A DNA stretch of 64,000 nt from Halorubrum sp. CBA1229 (GTDB lineage: Archaea; Halobacteriota; Halobacteria; Halobacteriales; Haloferacaceae). A model generated the notes under the pieces. That model was not told the DNA's origin, did not search any database, and was given only the letters and a program-made list of their open reading frames with translations. Each line of letters begins with the position of its first letter. Within the stretch, counting starts at the first letter, position 1. A program made the translations under genes and the position numbers. The stretch is from positions 2,480,001 through 2,544,000 of the forward strand of contig NZ_CP054585.1 of the NCBI RefSeq assembly GCF_003721435.2. The letters are read 5' to 3'. This document shows, one piece after another, positions 26,134 to 34,140 of the stretch.

Positions 26134-27846
26134 TCACGACTGTCCGATCGCGTTCCGGAGGGCGCGCTGGGCCCGGTAGAGCGTGTACGCGACCGAGAGG
26201 CCGACGAGGACGACGGCCGCCCCGGCGGCGGCGAGCACCGGCCCGGACGCCGGGGGCTTCAGGTCGTCGCCGCTCCCGCAGTTCCCGCAGCCGTCCTCGC
26301 CGCAGTTCCCGCAGCCGGGGAGGTCCGCGTCGGCGTCGTCGCCGGCCGCGTCCCGCTCTTCCGTAGCCGTCGAGCCGGCGGCCTCCGGCGCGTCGAGGCC
26401 CTCCGGGCTCGAGTGCTCGGCCGGATCGCCGACGGCGGACCCGGCGGCGTCCGCGGTCGCCGTCGGCGGCGTTCCGTCCGCGGCGCCCGAGGGGTCGGTC
26501 CGCCCGGTGGCAACGTCGATCGAGTCGCCCGCTCCCTCCGCCGAATCACCGGGCTCGTCCACCGATCCGCCGGACTCGTCGAACAGGTGCGGCGCGTGCG
26601 AGCGGAGCGCCTCCAGCCCCGCCTCGATCTCCTCGCGGTCCTCGTGGCCGACCGCGAACTCGGCGAGGTCCTCGACCATGGCCCGCGCGCGATCCGGGCG
26701 ATCCGTCTCCACGTAGCTCCGGGCGGCGTCGAACATCGCCCGGCCGAGCCAGTGTTCGAACACAGGGTTGTCGTACCCCCGTTCGAGCGCCTCGAGGCGT
26801 TCGAGCTTCGCCTCGCCCGCCTCCACGTCGCCGTCGAAGAAGGACGCCCGCGCGGAGAAGAACGTCGCCACCGCCGCCCACGTCGCGCTCGACGGGGTCG
26901 AGAGCCGCTCGTGGCGGTCGACGGTCTCGCCGGCCCAGTGTTCGACTCGGGCGACGTCCGCCGCCTCGAAGCCGGCGCGCGCGGCGTTCGCCGTCGCGAC
27001 CGGGAGCCAACGGACGATCGACTCCTCCTGTGCCGGGTATCGGTCCGCGAGCGCCTCGATCCGGCCGATCCGCTCCTCGATCGCCTCCACGTCCGTCCGC
27101 TCGGCGTCGGCGTTCGTGCGCCCGGCGAGGACCCCGGCCAGCCCCGCGGCGACCTCCCCGTCGGGGTGGGCCCGGAACAGCTCCTCGGCGCGGGCGACGC
27201 GGTCGCCTCGGGCGTCGCGCTCGGCCGGGACGGTTTCGGGGTCCGACTCGTCGCTTCCGAGGGTCACGTCGGCGGCGTCGCCGCCTTCGAGGTCCGCGTC
27301 GAGGTACAGCTCCGCGTGGGCGTAGGCCCGCAGCAGCGAGGCGGCGACGTCCGGCTCGGAGTGGGCGTCGTACACCGCTTCGAGCCGGTCCAGGAGCGGT
27401 CCGATCCGGTCGCGGCGACCGGCCTTCCCGTTCGCGTGGATCGTCTCGGCCGTCGCCCGGGCCAGCGGCGCCGCGATCGCCGGCTCCGGGCGGCGACCGT
27501 ACAGCTCCTCGATCCGCTCCCGGTACTCCTCGATCCGGTCGGGGTCGATCGCGGTCTCGTAGACGTCGTCGCGGTCCCGCACGCTCGTCGCGTTCGCGAG
27601 GGCGTTCGCGAGGTGGACGTCGACGTCGCCGCCGTCGTCCCCGGCGCGGCGCAGCCGGTCCAGCCGCGCGATCATCTCGGCCTCGGCGTCGAACTCACCG
27701 CGGTCGCCGTACGCGTCGGCGAGCGCGACGAGCGCGTCGGTCAGGCGTGCGCGGTCGTCCGCCTCCATCTCGCCCGGCGCCGCCGCGTCGAACGCCTCGA
27801 CGCGCCGTTCGAGCTCGCCGACCGAGCGCGTGTCGCTGGATACCAT
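26134..27846 (-). CDS. Large helical-repeat protein with CGNC pair and C-terminal membrane anchor
   Basis: A 570-residue protein. Residues 1-410 are alpha-helical repeats of the TPR/HEAT kind. A low-complexity linker of Asp, Gly, Ala, Ser, Pro (about 420-505) follows, then CGNCGEDGCGNCG (512-524), a CxxC-x4-CxxC arrangement that could bind zinc or form disulfides. A single transmembrane segment (about 537-556) and 14 basic residues end it, making a tail-anchored topology likely. No family is recognised. GCGTTTACGTC near 27880 is the promoter candidate. Function is unknown; a scaffold at the membrane is inferred. Confidence 0.75.
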   Translation of the reverse strand: MVSSDTRSVGELERRVEAFDAAAPGEMEADDRARLTDALVALADAYGDRGEFDAEAEMIARLDRLRRAGDDGGDVDVHLANALANATSVRDRDDVYETAIDPDRIEEYRERIEELYGRRPEPAIAAPLARATAETIHANGKAGRRDRIGPLLDRLEAVYDAHSEPDVAASLLRAYAHAELYLDADLEGGDAADVTLGSDESDPETVPAERDARGDRVARAEELFRAHPDGEVAAGLAGVLAGRTNADAERTDVEAIEERIGRIEALADRYPAQEESIVRWLPVATANAARAGFEAADVARVEHWAGETVDRHERLSTPSSATWAAVATFFSARASFFDGDVEAGEAKLERLEALERGYDNPVFEHWLGRAMFDAARSYVETDRPDRARAMVEDLAEFAVGHEDREEIEAGLEALRSHAPHLFDESGGSVDEPGDSAEGAGDSIDVATGRTDPSGAADGTPPTATADAAGSAVGDPAEHSSPEGLDAPEAAGSTATEERDAAGDDADADLPGCGNCGEDGCGNCGSGDDLKPPASGPVLAAAGAAVVLVGLSVAYTLYRAQRALRNAIGQS

Positions 27847-27992
27847 GTGTGTTGGTTCGAGGTTGGGACGGACCGACGTAAACGCTCGCCTTCGGGGCGC
27901 TCTCGCGGCGACCCGAGGGAGCGTTCGGCGACGCCGGTCGGGCGTGGTGCCCGAGCGGGAGCGTGGCGACGCCCGCCGGGCGCGGCGACCGC

Positions 27993-29453
27993 TCAGTGTC
28001 CGTGCCCGTGGTCGTGTCCGCCGCCGCGCGAGAACTGCCCCGAGAAGGCCCGGTCGACGACCTCGGAGAGCGCGGGGTGGATGTGGACCGCGTCGCGGAT
28101 GTCCGCCACCGTCTCCGACCCCGCCGTCATCGCGACGACGACCTCCTCGATCAGGTTCGACGCCTCCGGGCCGACGATGTGACAGCCGAGGATCTCGCCG
28201 TCGAGGTCGATGAGGACCTTCACGAAGCCGTCGGCGTGCATCGCGCTCCCGCGGGCCGTCTCGTCGTACGCGTATGTGTTGGTGGCGTACTCGACATTAG
28301 CCTCGCGGAGGTCCTGCTCGCGCGCCCCGACGCCCGCGACCTCGGGCGACGCGAAGACGGCGAACGGCATCGCCGAGTAGTCGACGGGTTCCGGCTCGTC
28401 ACCCAGCAGGTTCCGGACCACGGCCTTCGCCTCGTGGTTCGCGCTGTGTTTGAGCAGGTACTCGCCGACCGCGTCGCCGAGCGCCCACACCCCTTCGGCG
28501 TCCGTCCGGAGGTACTCGTCGGTCTCGACGAACCCCCGCTCGTCGGTCTCCACGCCGGTCGCGTCGAGGTCGAGCATGTCTGTGTTCGGGCGGCGCCCCG
28601 CGGCGACGAGCAGTTCGTCGCCCGAGACGGTCACGGACTCCGCCTCGTCGGGCGCGCCGACCATCTCCCCGCTCGCGCGGACCGAGTCGGCCTCGGGGTA
28701 CGGGCGGGCCTCGACGGTCACCTCGCCGTCGGCCGCGTCGGCGGCGACAGCCTCGTAACCCGTGTACACGTCGAACCGGTCGGCGTAGCGGTCGGTGAAC
28801 GCCTCGCCGACCTCCGCGTCCGCCTCCGGGAGGAGGTGCTCGCGGCGGCCGACGATCGTCACGTCGCTGCCGAACGTCCCGAAGAAGTGGCCGAGCTCGG
28901 CCGCGATGTACCCGCCGCCGACGATCACGAGGCGGTCCGGCGGCGACTCCAGGCGTAGCGCCTCCGTGCTCGTGAGGTAGTCGACGTCCTCGATCCCGTC
29001 GATCGGGGGGATCGAGGGACGGCTGCCGGTGGCGACGAGCACCGTGTCGGCGCGGAGCGTCGCGCCCGCGTCGTCGCCGTCGAAGATCTCCACCGTCCGG
29101 TCGTCGACGAACCGCCCGGTCCCCGAGAACAGGTCGTGGGCGTCCGAGGAGGTGAGGCCCCGCCGGATCGACTCGGAGCTCCCGGCGACGTCCTCGTTCA
29201 CTTTCTGGACGATCTCCGCGAAGTCGACGTCGCGCACCTCGGTGTCGATCTCGAACCCGCCGGCGCCCTCGATCGTCTCCATCACATCGGCGTGGTACAG
29301 CAGCTGCTTCGAGGGGATGCAGCCGCGGTTGAGACAGGTCCCGCCGAGCCGCCCCTCCTCGACGACCGCCACCGAGTTACCGCGGCCGGCCATCGCGTTC
29401 GCCACGTCCAACCCCGACCCGGATCCGATCACGAGGAAGTCGAACTCCTGCAT
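27993..29453 (-). CDS. Dihydrolipoamide-dehydrogenase-like flavoprotein with His tail
   Basis: A 486-residue pyridine nucleotide-disulfide oxidoreductase. FAD binding is FLVIGSGSGLDVANA, the redox disulfide is GTCLNRGCIPSK (C40, C45), NAD binding is VGGGYIAAELGHF, and the C-terminal HPALSEVVDRAF carries the catalytic His. It ends GGGHDHGHGH, an unusual metal-binding-like tail not typical of lipoamide dehydrogenase. No 2-oxoacid dehydrogenase genes are nearby; a mycothione-, gamma-glutamylcystine- or mercuric-reductase-like role is possible. The start at 29453 is set by homology. Confidence 0.9.
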   Translation of the reverse strand: MQEFDFLVIGSGSGLDVANAMAGRGNSVAVVEEGRLGGTCLNRGCIPSKQLLYHADVMETIEGAGGFEIDTEVRDVDFAEIVQKVNEDVAGSSESIRRGLTSSDAHDLFSGTGRFVDDRTVEIFDGDDAGATLRADTVLVATGSRPSIPPIDGIEDVDYLTSTEALRLESPPDRLVIVGGGYIAAELGHFFGTFGSDVTIVGRREHLLPEADAEVGEAFTDRYADRFDVYTGYEAVAADAADGEVTVEARPYPEADSVRASGEMVGAPDEAESVTVSGDELLVAAGRRPNTDMLDLDATGVETDERGFVETDEYLRTDAEGVWALGDAVGEYLLKHSANHEAKAVVRNLLGDEPEPVDYSAMPFAVFASPEVAGVGAREQDLREANVEYATNTYAYDETARGSAMHADGFVKVLIDLDGEILGCHIVGPEASNLIEEVVVAMTAGSETVADIRDAVHIHPALSEVVDRAFSGQFSRGGGHDHGHGH

Positions 29454-29577
29454 GGGTCGGCCGACGAGGGCCACGGTCATCAAGGCCCGTCCGCCGTGGC
29501 GCGAGCCGCACACGATCGCGGCAGCGAACCGAGACGGGTTATCGGCCGGTAACGGCCGGCGGGGGACCGTTCGGGGT

Positions 29578-30093
29578 TTATAAATACGATTTCCCGTCCG
29601 GGAGTTCGCACTCGTCGCCGTGACACTGCGCGGCGTGCTCGACGGCCTCGAGGTCGGGTTCGTCGGCGGTCTCCTCGCTCCGCCAGGCGTACTGCACCGT
29701 TCGGTCGGGGTCGACCACGAAGACCGCCGACCGCGCGACGCCGCGGTGGTCGTCCAGCTCGTCGGCGCGCACGCCGTACGCCTCGGCGACGCGCCCGTCG
29801 CTGTCGGAGAGCAGCGGGAAGTCGATCCGGTGTTTCTCCGCGAACGCGCGGTGGCTGTAGACGCCGTCCGTCGAGATCCCGAGGACGACGGTGTCCTCCA
29901 GCAGCGACAGCGCCTCGCTGTCCCGCAGCGTGCACATCTGCGAGGTACACACCGGGTGGAAGTCGAACGGGTAGAACACCACCACGACCGCCCACCCGTT
30001 GTCTGCGTACTCCGTCAGTCCGTGCGCGTCTATCCGCCCGCCCCCCGCGCCGGGGAGCTCGAACGTCGGCGCCTGTTGCCCGGGTTGAAGCAT
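29578..30093 (-). CDS. Peroxiredoxin, BCP/AhpE-like
   Basis: A 171-residue thiol peroxidase with the peroxidatic Cys49 in FYPFDFHPVCTSQMC and a second Cys54 five residues on, the BCP-type arrangement that forms an intramolecular disulfide. SRSD-like LLSDSDGRVAEAYGV and VFVVDPDRTVQYAW follow. It reduces peroxides in the cytosol. The start at 30093 is set by homology. A TATTTAAAT box directly abuts the ATG, too close for a leaderless transcript, so the actual promoter is unclear. Confidence 0.93.
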   Translation of the reverse strand: MLQPGQQAPTFELPGAGGGRIDAHGLTEYADNGWAVVVVFYPFDFHPVCTSQMCTLRDSEALSLLEDTVVLGISTDGVYSHRAFAEKHRIDFPLLSDSDGRVAEAYGVRADELDDHRGVARSAVFVVDPDRTVQYAWRSEETADEPDLEAVEHAAQCHGDECELPDGKSYL

Positions 30094-30244
30094 ATTTAAA
30101 TAGCGGTGGCGGAGCGGGATGAGTCTCGGCCGCTCGTGCGAGATAGACACACACATCCGAAAGCGCTTCTGCTGGGACCGGCGAGCGTGCCCTCGCGCCG
30201 CACACCCAACAGTCATTTATCAACGCTCGCCGCCTCCCGGCCGT

Positions 30245-31030
30245 ATGACCCTCGCGCTCTCGGCCGAACTGGCGGCGACGATCGTCCTCGTCGTCGCGGT
30301 CGCGGGCGCCGTCAACGGGGTGGCGGGGTTCGGCTTCGCCGTCGTCGGAACGATGGTGCTCGCGTCGACGCTCGACCCCGCGACCGCCGTCGCGTTCATG
30401 ATCCTCCCGATGTTCGCCGTGAACGTCGCGCTCGTCGGCGACCTCACCCGCGAGGAGCTCCGCACGTGCGGGAGCCGGTTCGCGCCGCTGCTCGTCGCCG
30501 CGCTCGTCGGCACGATCGCGGGGATGGCCCTGCTCGACCGGCTCCCCGAGGGGCCGCTGCGCGTCCTGCTCGGGCTCGTCTCGCTCGGCTTCGCGGCGAC
30601 CGCCCAGCGCGCCCTCCCGCTGCCGACGCCGTCGATCGGGACCGACCGCGACCTGGCCGGGAGGCCGCTCGTCATGGCCGCCGTCGGCGCCGTCTCCGGC
30701 GTCCTCTTCGGCGCGACCAACGTCGGCGTCCAGCTCGTCGCGTTCGTCCGGAGCTTCGACCTCTCGCACGGGGTGTTCGTGGGCGTCGTGGCGCTGGTGT
30801 TCGTCGGCATCAACGGCCTGCGCGTCGGCGCCGCCGGCGCGCTCGGCCTCTATCCCGACGCGGGGTTCGCCCTCGCGTCTGCGGCGGCCGCGGTCCCCGC
30901 GGTTGCCGGGGTCGAGGTCGGGAAGCGGCTCCGCGGTCGCGTGAGCGAACGGCTGCGTCGAGGCGTCGTCCTCGGCCTGCTGACGGTCATCGGCGTCCGA
31001 CTGGTGCTCGGCGGCGCGGGCGCCCTCTGA
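30245..31030 (+). CDS. TauE/SafE family membrane permease
   Basis: A 261-residue protein with about eight helices and the two related halves of the TauE/SafE family (DUF81): VNGVAGFGFAVVGTMVLA in the first half and GVLFGATNVGVQLVAFVRS in the second. Members export sulfite, sulfoacetate or similar sulfur anions. It is divergent from the peroxiredoxin, whose ATG is 151 bases away. The start at 30245 gives a short N-terminus before helix 1. Confidence 0.9.
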   Translation: MTLALSAELAATIVLVVAVAGAVNGVAGFGFAVVGTMVLASTLDPATAVAFMILPMFAVNVALVGDLTREELRTCGSRFAPLLVAALVGTIAGMALLDRLPEGPLRVLLGLVSLGFAATAQRALPLPTPSIGTDRDLAGRPLVMAAVGAVSGVLFGATNVGVQLVAFVRSFDLSHGVFVGVVALVFVGINGLRVGAAGALGLYPDAGFALASAAAAVPAVAGVEVGKRLRGRVSERLRRGVVLGLLTVIGVRLVLGGAGAL

Positions 31031-31180
31031 GGCGGGTGGCGACCCAACATCGCTACGCCTTCGCGTGGCAGGATGATCACGGCCCCGACTCGTTTAAGTA
31101 AGGGTTGCCGCCTTGTGCCGGTTTCGCAGCGTTCGTTTCCGTAATTTTTATCAATTGATTGCCGCTGGATCCACCCGGTC

Positions 31181-32164
31181 ATGTCAACCAAACAGCCCTC
31201 CACGGCCCTCACGTCGCGGCAGCAGCTCGCCGTCGTCGTGGTGGCCGCGGCGGTGGTCGGCGCCGTGCTCGCGCCCAGCGTGTACGCGGCGACCAACGAC
31301 CCGGACGATACCGTCGCCGTCGTCGAGATCGAAGGTCCCGTCACTTCGGCCCTCGCGGACGACGTCGAGAGCGAACTCGCGGACATCCGCGCCAACGACT
31401 CCGTCGGCGCGGTCGTTCTCAAGCTGGACACCCCGGGCGGCGCGCCAGTCGCCTCCGAGCGGATGTACAAGGCGGTCCAGCGGACGAGCGAACAGATGAC
31501 CGTGATCGCCAGCGTGCAGTCGATGAGCGCCTCCGGCGGCTACTACGCCATGGCGCCCGCGGACGAGATCTACGTGCTCCCGACCTCGACGGTCGGCAGC
31601 ATCGGCCTGAACGCGCCCGCGCCGCGGAACACCGCCCCGGTGCAGGGTCCCAGCGGCCCGGACAAGGCCGGCGGCAACGAGATCCAGGCGTGGGCCGAAC
31701 AGCAGACCCTCGCGGACACCTTCGTCGACGCGATGATGGCGGAGCGCGGCGACGAGTTCCAGATGCCGCGCGAGGAGGTCGCGCAGGCCGACGTGTACCT
31801 CGGCACCGAGGCGGTGCAGAACGGCTACGCCGACGAGATCGGCTCGCTCAACGAGGCGATCCACGCCGCCGCGACCGCGGAGAACCTCGGCGAGTACGAG
31901 GTCGACACCCGGGAGACCGGGCCGGACACCCGCTTCCCGTTCCTGCTCCGCACCGATACGCAGGTCGTCGCCGTCTACGCGAACGACCCCGGTTACGGAG
32001 AGGTGAAGCCGATGGGGCTCACCTACGTCCACCTGGAAGCCGTCCCGCACGTCGATACGGTCGAGCGCTTCTCCGAGAGCGACCTCGACCGCGGCGGGGC
32101 GGCGGCCGGCACGGGTGCGACTGGCAACGAGACGGCGCGGCTCATCGGGGGTGTCGGCGCGTGA
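31181..32164 (+). CDS. Signal peptide peptidase SppA-type serine protease
   Basis: A 327-residue membrane-anchored S49 protease. Residues 14-36 form the N-terminal membrane anchor; the Clp-like crotonase fold contains LKLDTPGGAPVASE and SMSASGGYYAMAPADEI, with S118 as nucleophile. Lys162 is a candidate general base. Members degrade leftover signal peptides at the membrane. An ATTTTTATCAA box lies about 30-38 bases before the ATG. The stop overlaps the GTG of the DUF4350 gene (GTGA), so both are probably made from one transcript. Confidence 0.93.
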   Translation: MSTKQPSTALTSRQQLAVVVVAAAVVGAVLAPSVYAATNDPDDTVAVVEIEGPVTSALADDVESELADIRANDSVGAVVLKLDTPGGAPVASERMYKAVQRTSEQMTVIASVQSMSASGGYYAMAPADEIYVLPTSTVGSIGLNAPAPRNTAPVQGPSGPDKAGGNEIQAWAEQQTLADTFVDAMMAERGDEFQMPREEVAQADVYLGTEAVQNGYADEIGSLNEAIHAAATAENLGEYEVDTRETGPDTRFPFLLRTDTQVVAVYANDPGYGEVKPMGLTYVHLEAVPHVDTVERFSESDLDRGGAAAGTGATGNETARLIGGVGA

Positions 32165-33228
32165 GCGACCTCCGGACGCTGGCTGCCGCCTTCGTCGTAA
32201 CGCTGGCGACGATCACCGGCGGCGCGGCGCTCACGGGCTTCGTGACCGCCGACGGCGCCGCCCCCGCGCCCGAGATCCAGAACGAGCACTACGTCGACGG
32301 CGACGCGGTCGCGAACGACACGCCGGGCCGGATGGACGTCGAGATGGAGTCCGCGGCGCGGTCCCAGACGGTGCTCGTCGACCCCGGCGTCGAACCGACC
32401 GGCGCCGTTCCGGTGAGCCCGCTCGCCCTGCTCGGCTTCGGCGGCCCGGAGGTCGCCGACCGCGACGTCCGGCCGCTGGCGAACGCCCTCATCGAGAACG
32501 GCCACGACGTCGGCGTCTACGTGCCGGACCCGGAGCGGCAGCGCCGGGCGGTGCCTCCCGGCGCCGAGCCAGGGCCGACCCAACTCGGCGAGCGGCTCGC
32601 CGAGGCGGACGCGTTCGTGACGTTCCGGACCGACTACGACGAGGCCGAGCTCGACGAGATCGAGTCGTTCGTCGAGTCGGGCGGCCACGTGGTCGTGGCG
32701 ACTGAGCCCGACGCGGCGTTCGATCAGCCCGGGGCGGTCGGGCTCGACGCGACGCTCGACGTCACCACGGAGCCCGGCTACGTGTACAACATGGAGGAGA
32801 ACGACCTGAACTACCAGCGCGTCTACGCGGAGCCGACCGAGGAATCCGACGCCGCGCTGACCGAGGGCGTCGACCGCGCTGTCCTGCCGTCGGCGACGCC
32901 GGTCGGGACGACGATCGCCGGCAGCGACGTGCTCCGTCCCGTCGAAGGGAGCGAGCTGTCGACGACCCGCGCGTCGACCGAGGCGCCGCTGCTCGTTCGG
33001 ACCGACGGCGTGGTGATGGTGGGCGACAGCGACTTCCTCTCGCCCGAGAACGCCGCGCGCGCCGACAACGACGCGCTGATCGGGAACCTCGCCGACTTCC
33101 TCGTGACGAACGACCGGACGCCGCCGGGACCGGAAGGCCAGCGGTCGCCGACCGGCCCGACTGGACCCACCGAGCCCGGACAGCCCTCCGAGCCGCGACA
33201 GCCCTCGGAGAACGAGACGGCCGGCTGA
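32161..33228 (+). CDS. Exported DUF4350-domain protein
   Basis: A 355-residue protein with an N-terminal hydrophobic signal or anchor (about 7-25), a DUF4350-like domain (about 65-330) and a Pro/Gly/Glu-rich tail. The domain reads VYVPDPERQR, ADAFVTFRTDYDEAELDEIESFVESGGHVVVATEPD and VGDSDFLSPENAARADN, resembling the glutamine-amidotransferase-like folds found next to ABC and SppA/MoxR genes in archaea. Function is unknown; coupling to SppA suggests a membrane proteostasis role. Confidence 0.82.
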   Translation: MSDLRTLAAAFVVTLATITGGAALTGFVTADGAAPAPEIQNEHYVDGDAVANDTPGRMDVEMESAARSQTVLVDPGVEPTGAVPVSPLALLGFGGPEVADRDVRPLANALIENGHDVGVYVPDPERQRRAVPPGAEPGPTQLGERLAEADAFVTFRTDYDEAELDEIESFVESGGHVVVATEPDAAFDQPGAVGLDATLDVTTEPGYVYNMEENDLNYQRVYAEPTEESDAALTEGVDRAVLPSATPVGTTIAGSDVLRPVEGSELSTTRASTEAPLLVRTDGVVMVGDSDFLSPENAARADNDALIGNLADFLVTNDRTPPGPEGQRSPTGPTGPTEPGQPSEPRQPSENETAG

Positions 33229-33285
33229 GCCGCGTCGCCCTCGCCGGCGACGTCGCTCGGTCTCGTCGCCCCGCGTCGCTTTTTA

Positions 33286-34029
33286 TCAGTCCCAGTTGCG
33301 TCGCACCGGCGTCTGGCTCGCGTTCACGTTCGCCAGCAGCCACGCCGCGGCGTCATCGAGCGCGCCGTCGTCGGTCGCGGTCACCTTCAGTCGGTTGTGG
33401 TCGGCCTCGCGGTCGGGGTAACAGCCGACGACGACGTCGAACCGCTCCATCGCCTCCTCGAGGGCGGGGACGATGTTCGACTCGGGCTCCACCGTGTAGA
33501 GGAACCGCGAGCGCCGGTCGCCGGCGAACTCGTCGGCGATAGTCGCGAAGGTCGCCTTCAGCTCGTCCGGGATGCCGGGCAGCACGTAGACGTCCTCGAT
33601 CTCGCAGCCGGGGGCGAGCCCAGCCTCGGTCATGAGCGGACGGCTCCCCTCGGGGATCGCCGCCTCCGCCTCCACGTCGATGTCGAACTCGCGGTCGGGG
33701 ACGCGCTCGCGGATCGCGGCCAGCCGGCGCTCGACCGACTCGCGCGTGAGGTCGGTGACGGCCATCTCGCGGTCGAACGCGTCCGCGACCGCCTCCATCG
33801 TCACGTCGTCCGGGGTGCTGCCGATCCCCCCGGTGACGATCACGGCGTCGAAGGTCTCCGCGTACTCGCGCACGTGATCGGCGATCGCCGTCCGGTCGTC
33901 GGGCACCGAGAGGATCCGCGGCACGGCGACGCCGCGGTCGCTCAGCTCGTCGGCGAGCCAGTTGGCGTTCGTGTTCACCGTGTCGCCCGAGAGCAGTTCG
34001 TCGCCGACCGTGACCAGCGCGACTTCCAT
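33286..34029 (-). CDS. CinA/MoaB-like molybdopterin-binding-fold protein
   Basis: A 247-residue protein with the MPT-binding fold of the CinA N-terminal domain: EVALVTVGDELLSGDTVNTNANWLADEL at the N-terminus, VIVTGGIGSTPDD and VLPGIPDELKATF. It lacks the C-terminal nicotinamide-nucleotide amidase domain, as is usual for archaeal members. A role in NAD-related nucleotide salvage (ADP-ribose pyrophosphatase-like) is known for bacterial CinA; here it is an inference. The start at 34029 is given by homology. Confidence 0.9.
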   Translation of the reverse strand: MEVALVTVGDELLSGDTVNTNANWLADELSDRGVAVPRILSVPDDRTAIADHVREYAETFDAVIVTGGIGSTPDDVTMEAVADAFDREMAVTDLTRESVERRLAAIRERVPDREFDIDVEAEAAIPEGSRPLMTEAGLAPGCEIEDVYVLPGIPDELKATFATIADEFAGDRRSRFLYTVEPESNIVPALEEAMERFDVVVGCYPDREADHNRLKVTATDDGALDDAAAWLLANVNASQTPVRRNWD

Positions 34030-34140
34030 CGGACGCCCTTTAGACCGGCCGACGGATGTACGTTTCCCGCCGCGGACCTGACCCGAGCGACGCCGTGATC
34101 GACCCGAAAAATCATAGGGGACCCGCGGCTCTGTCACAAG

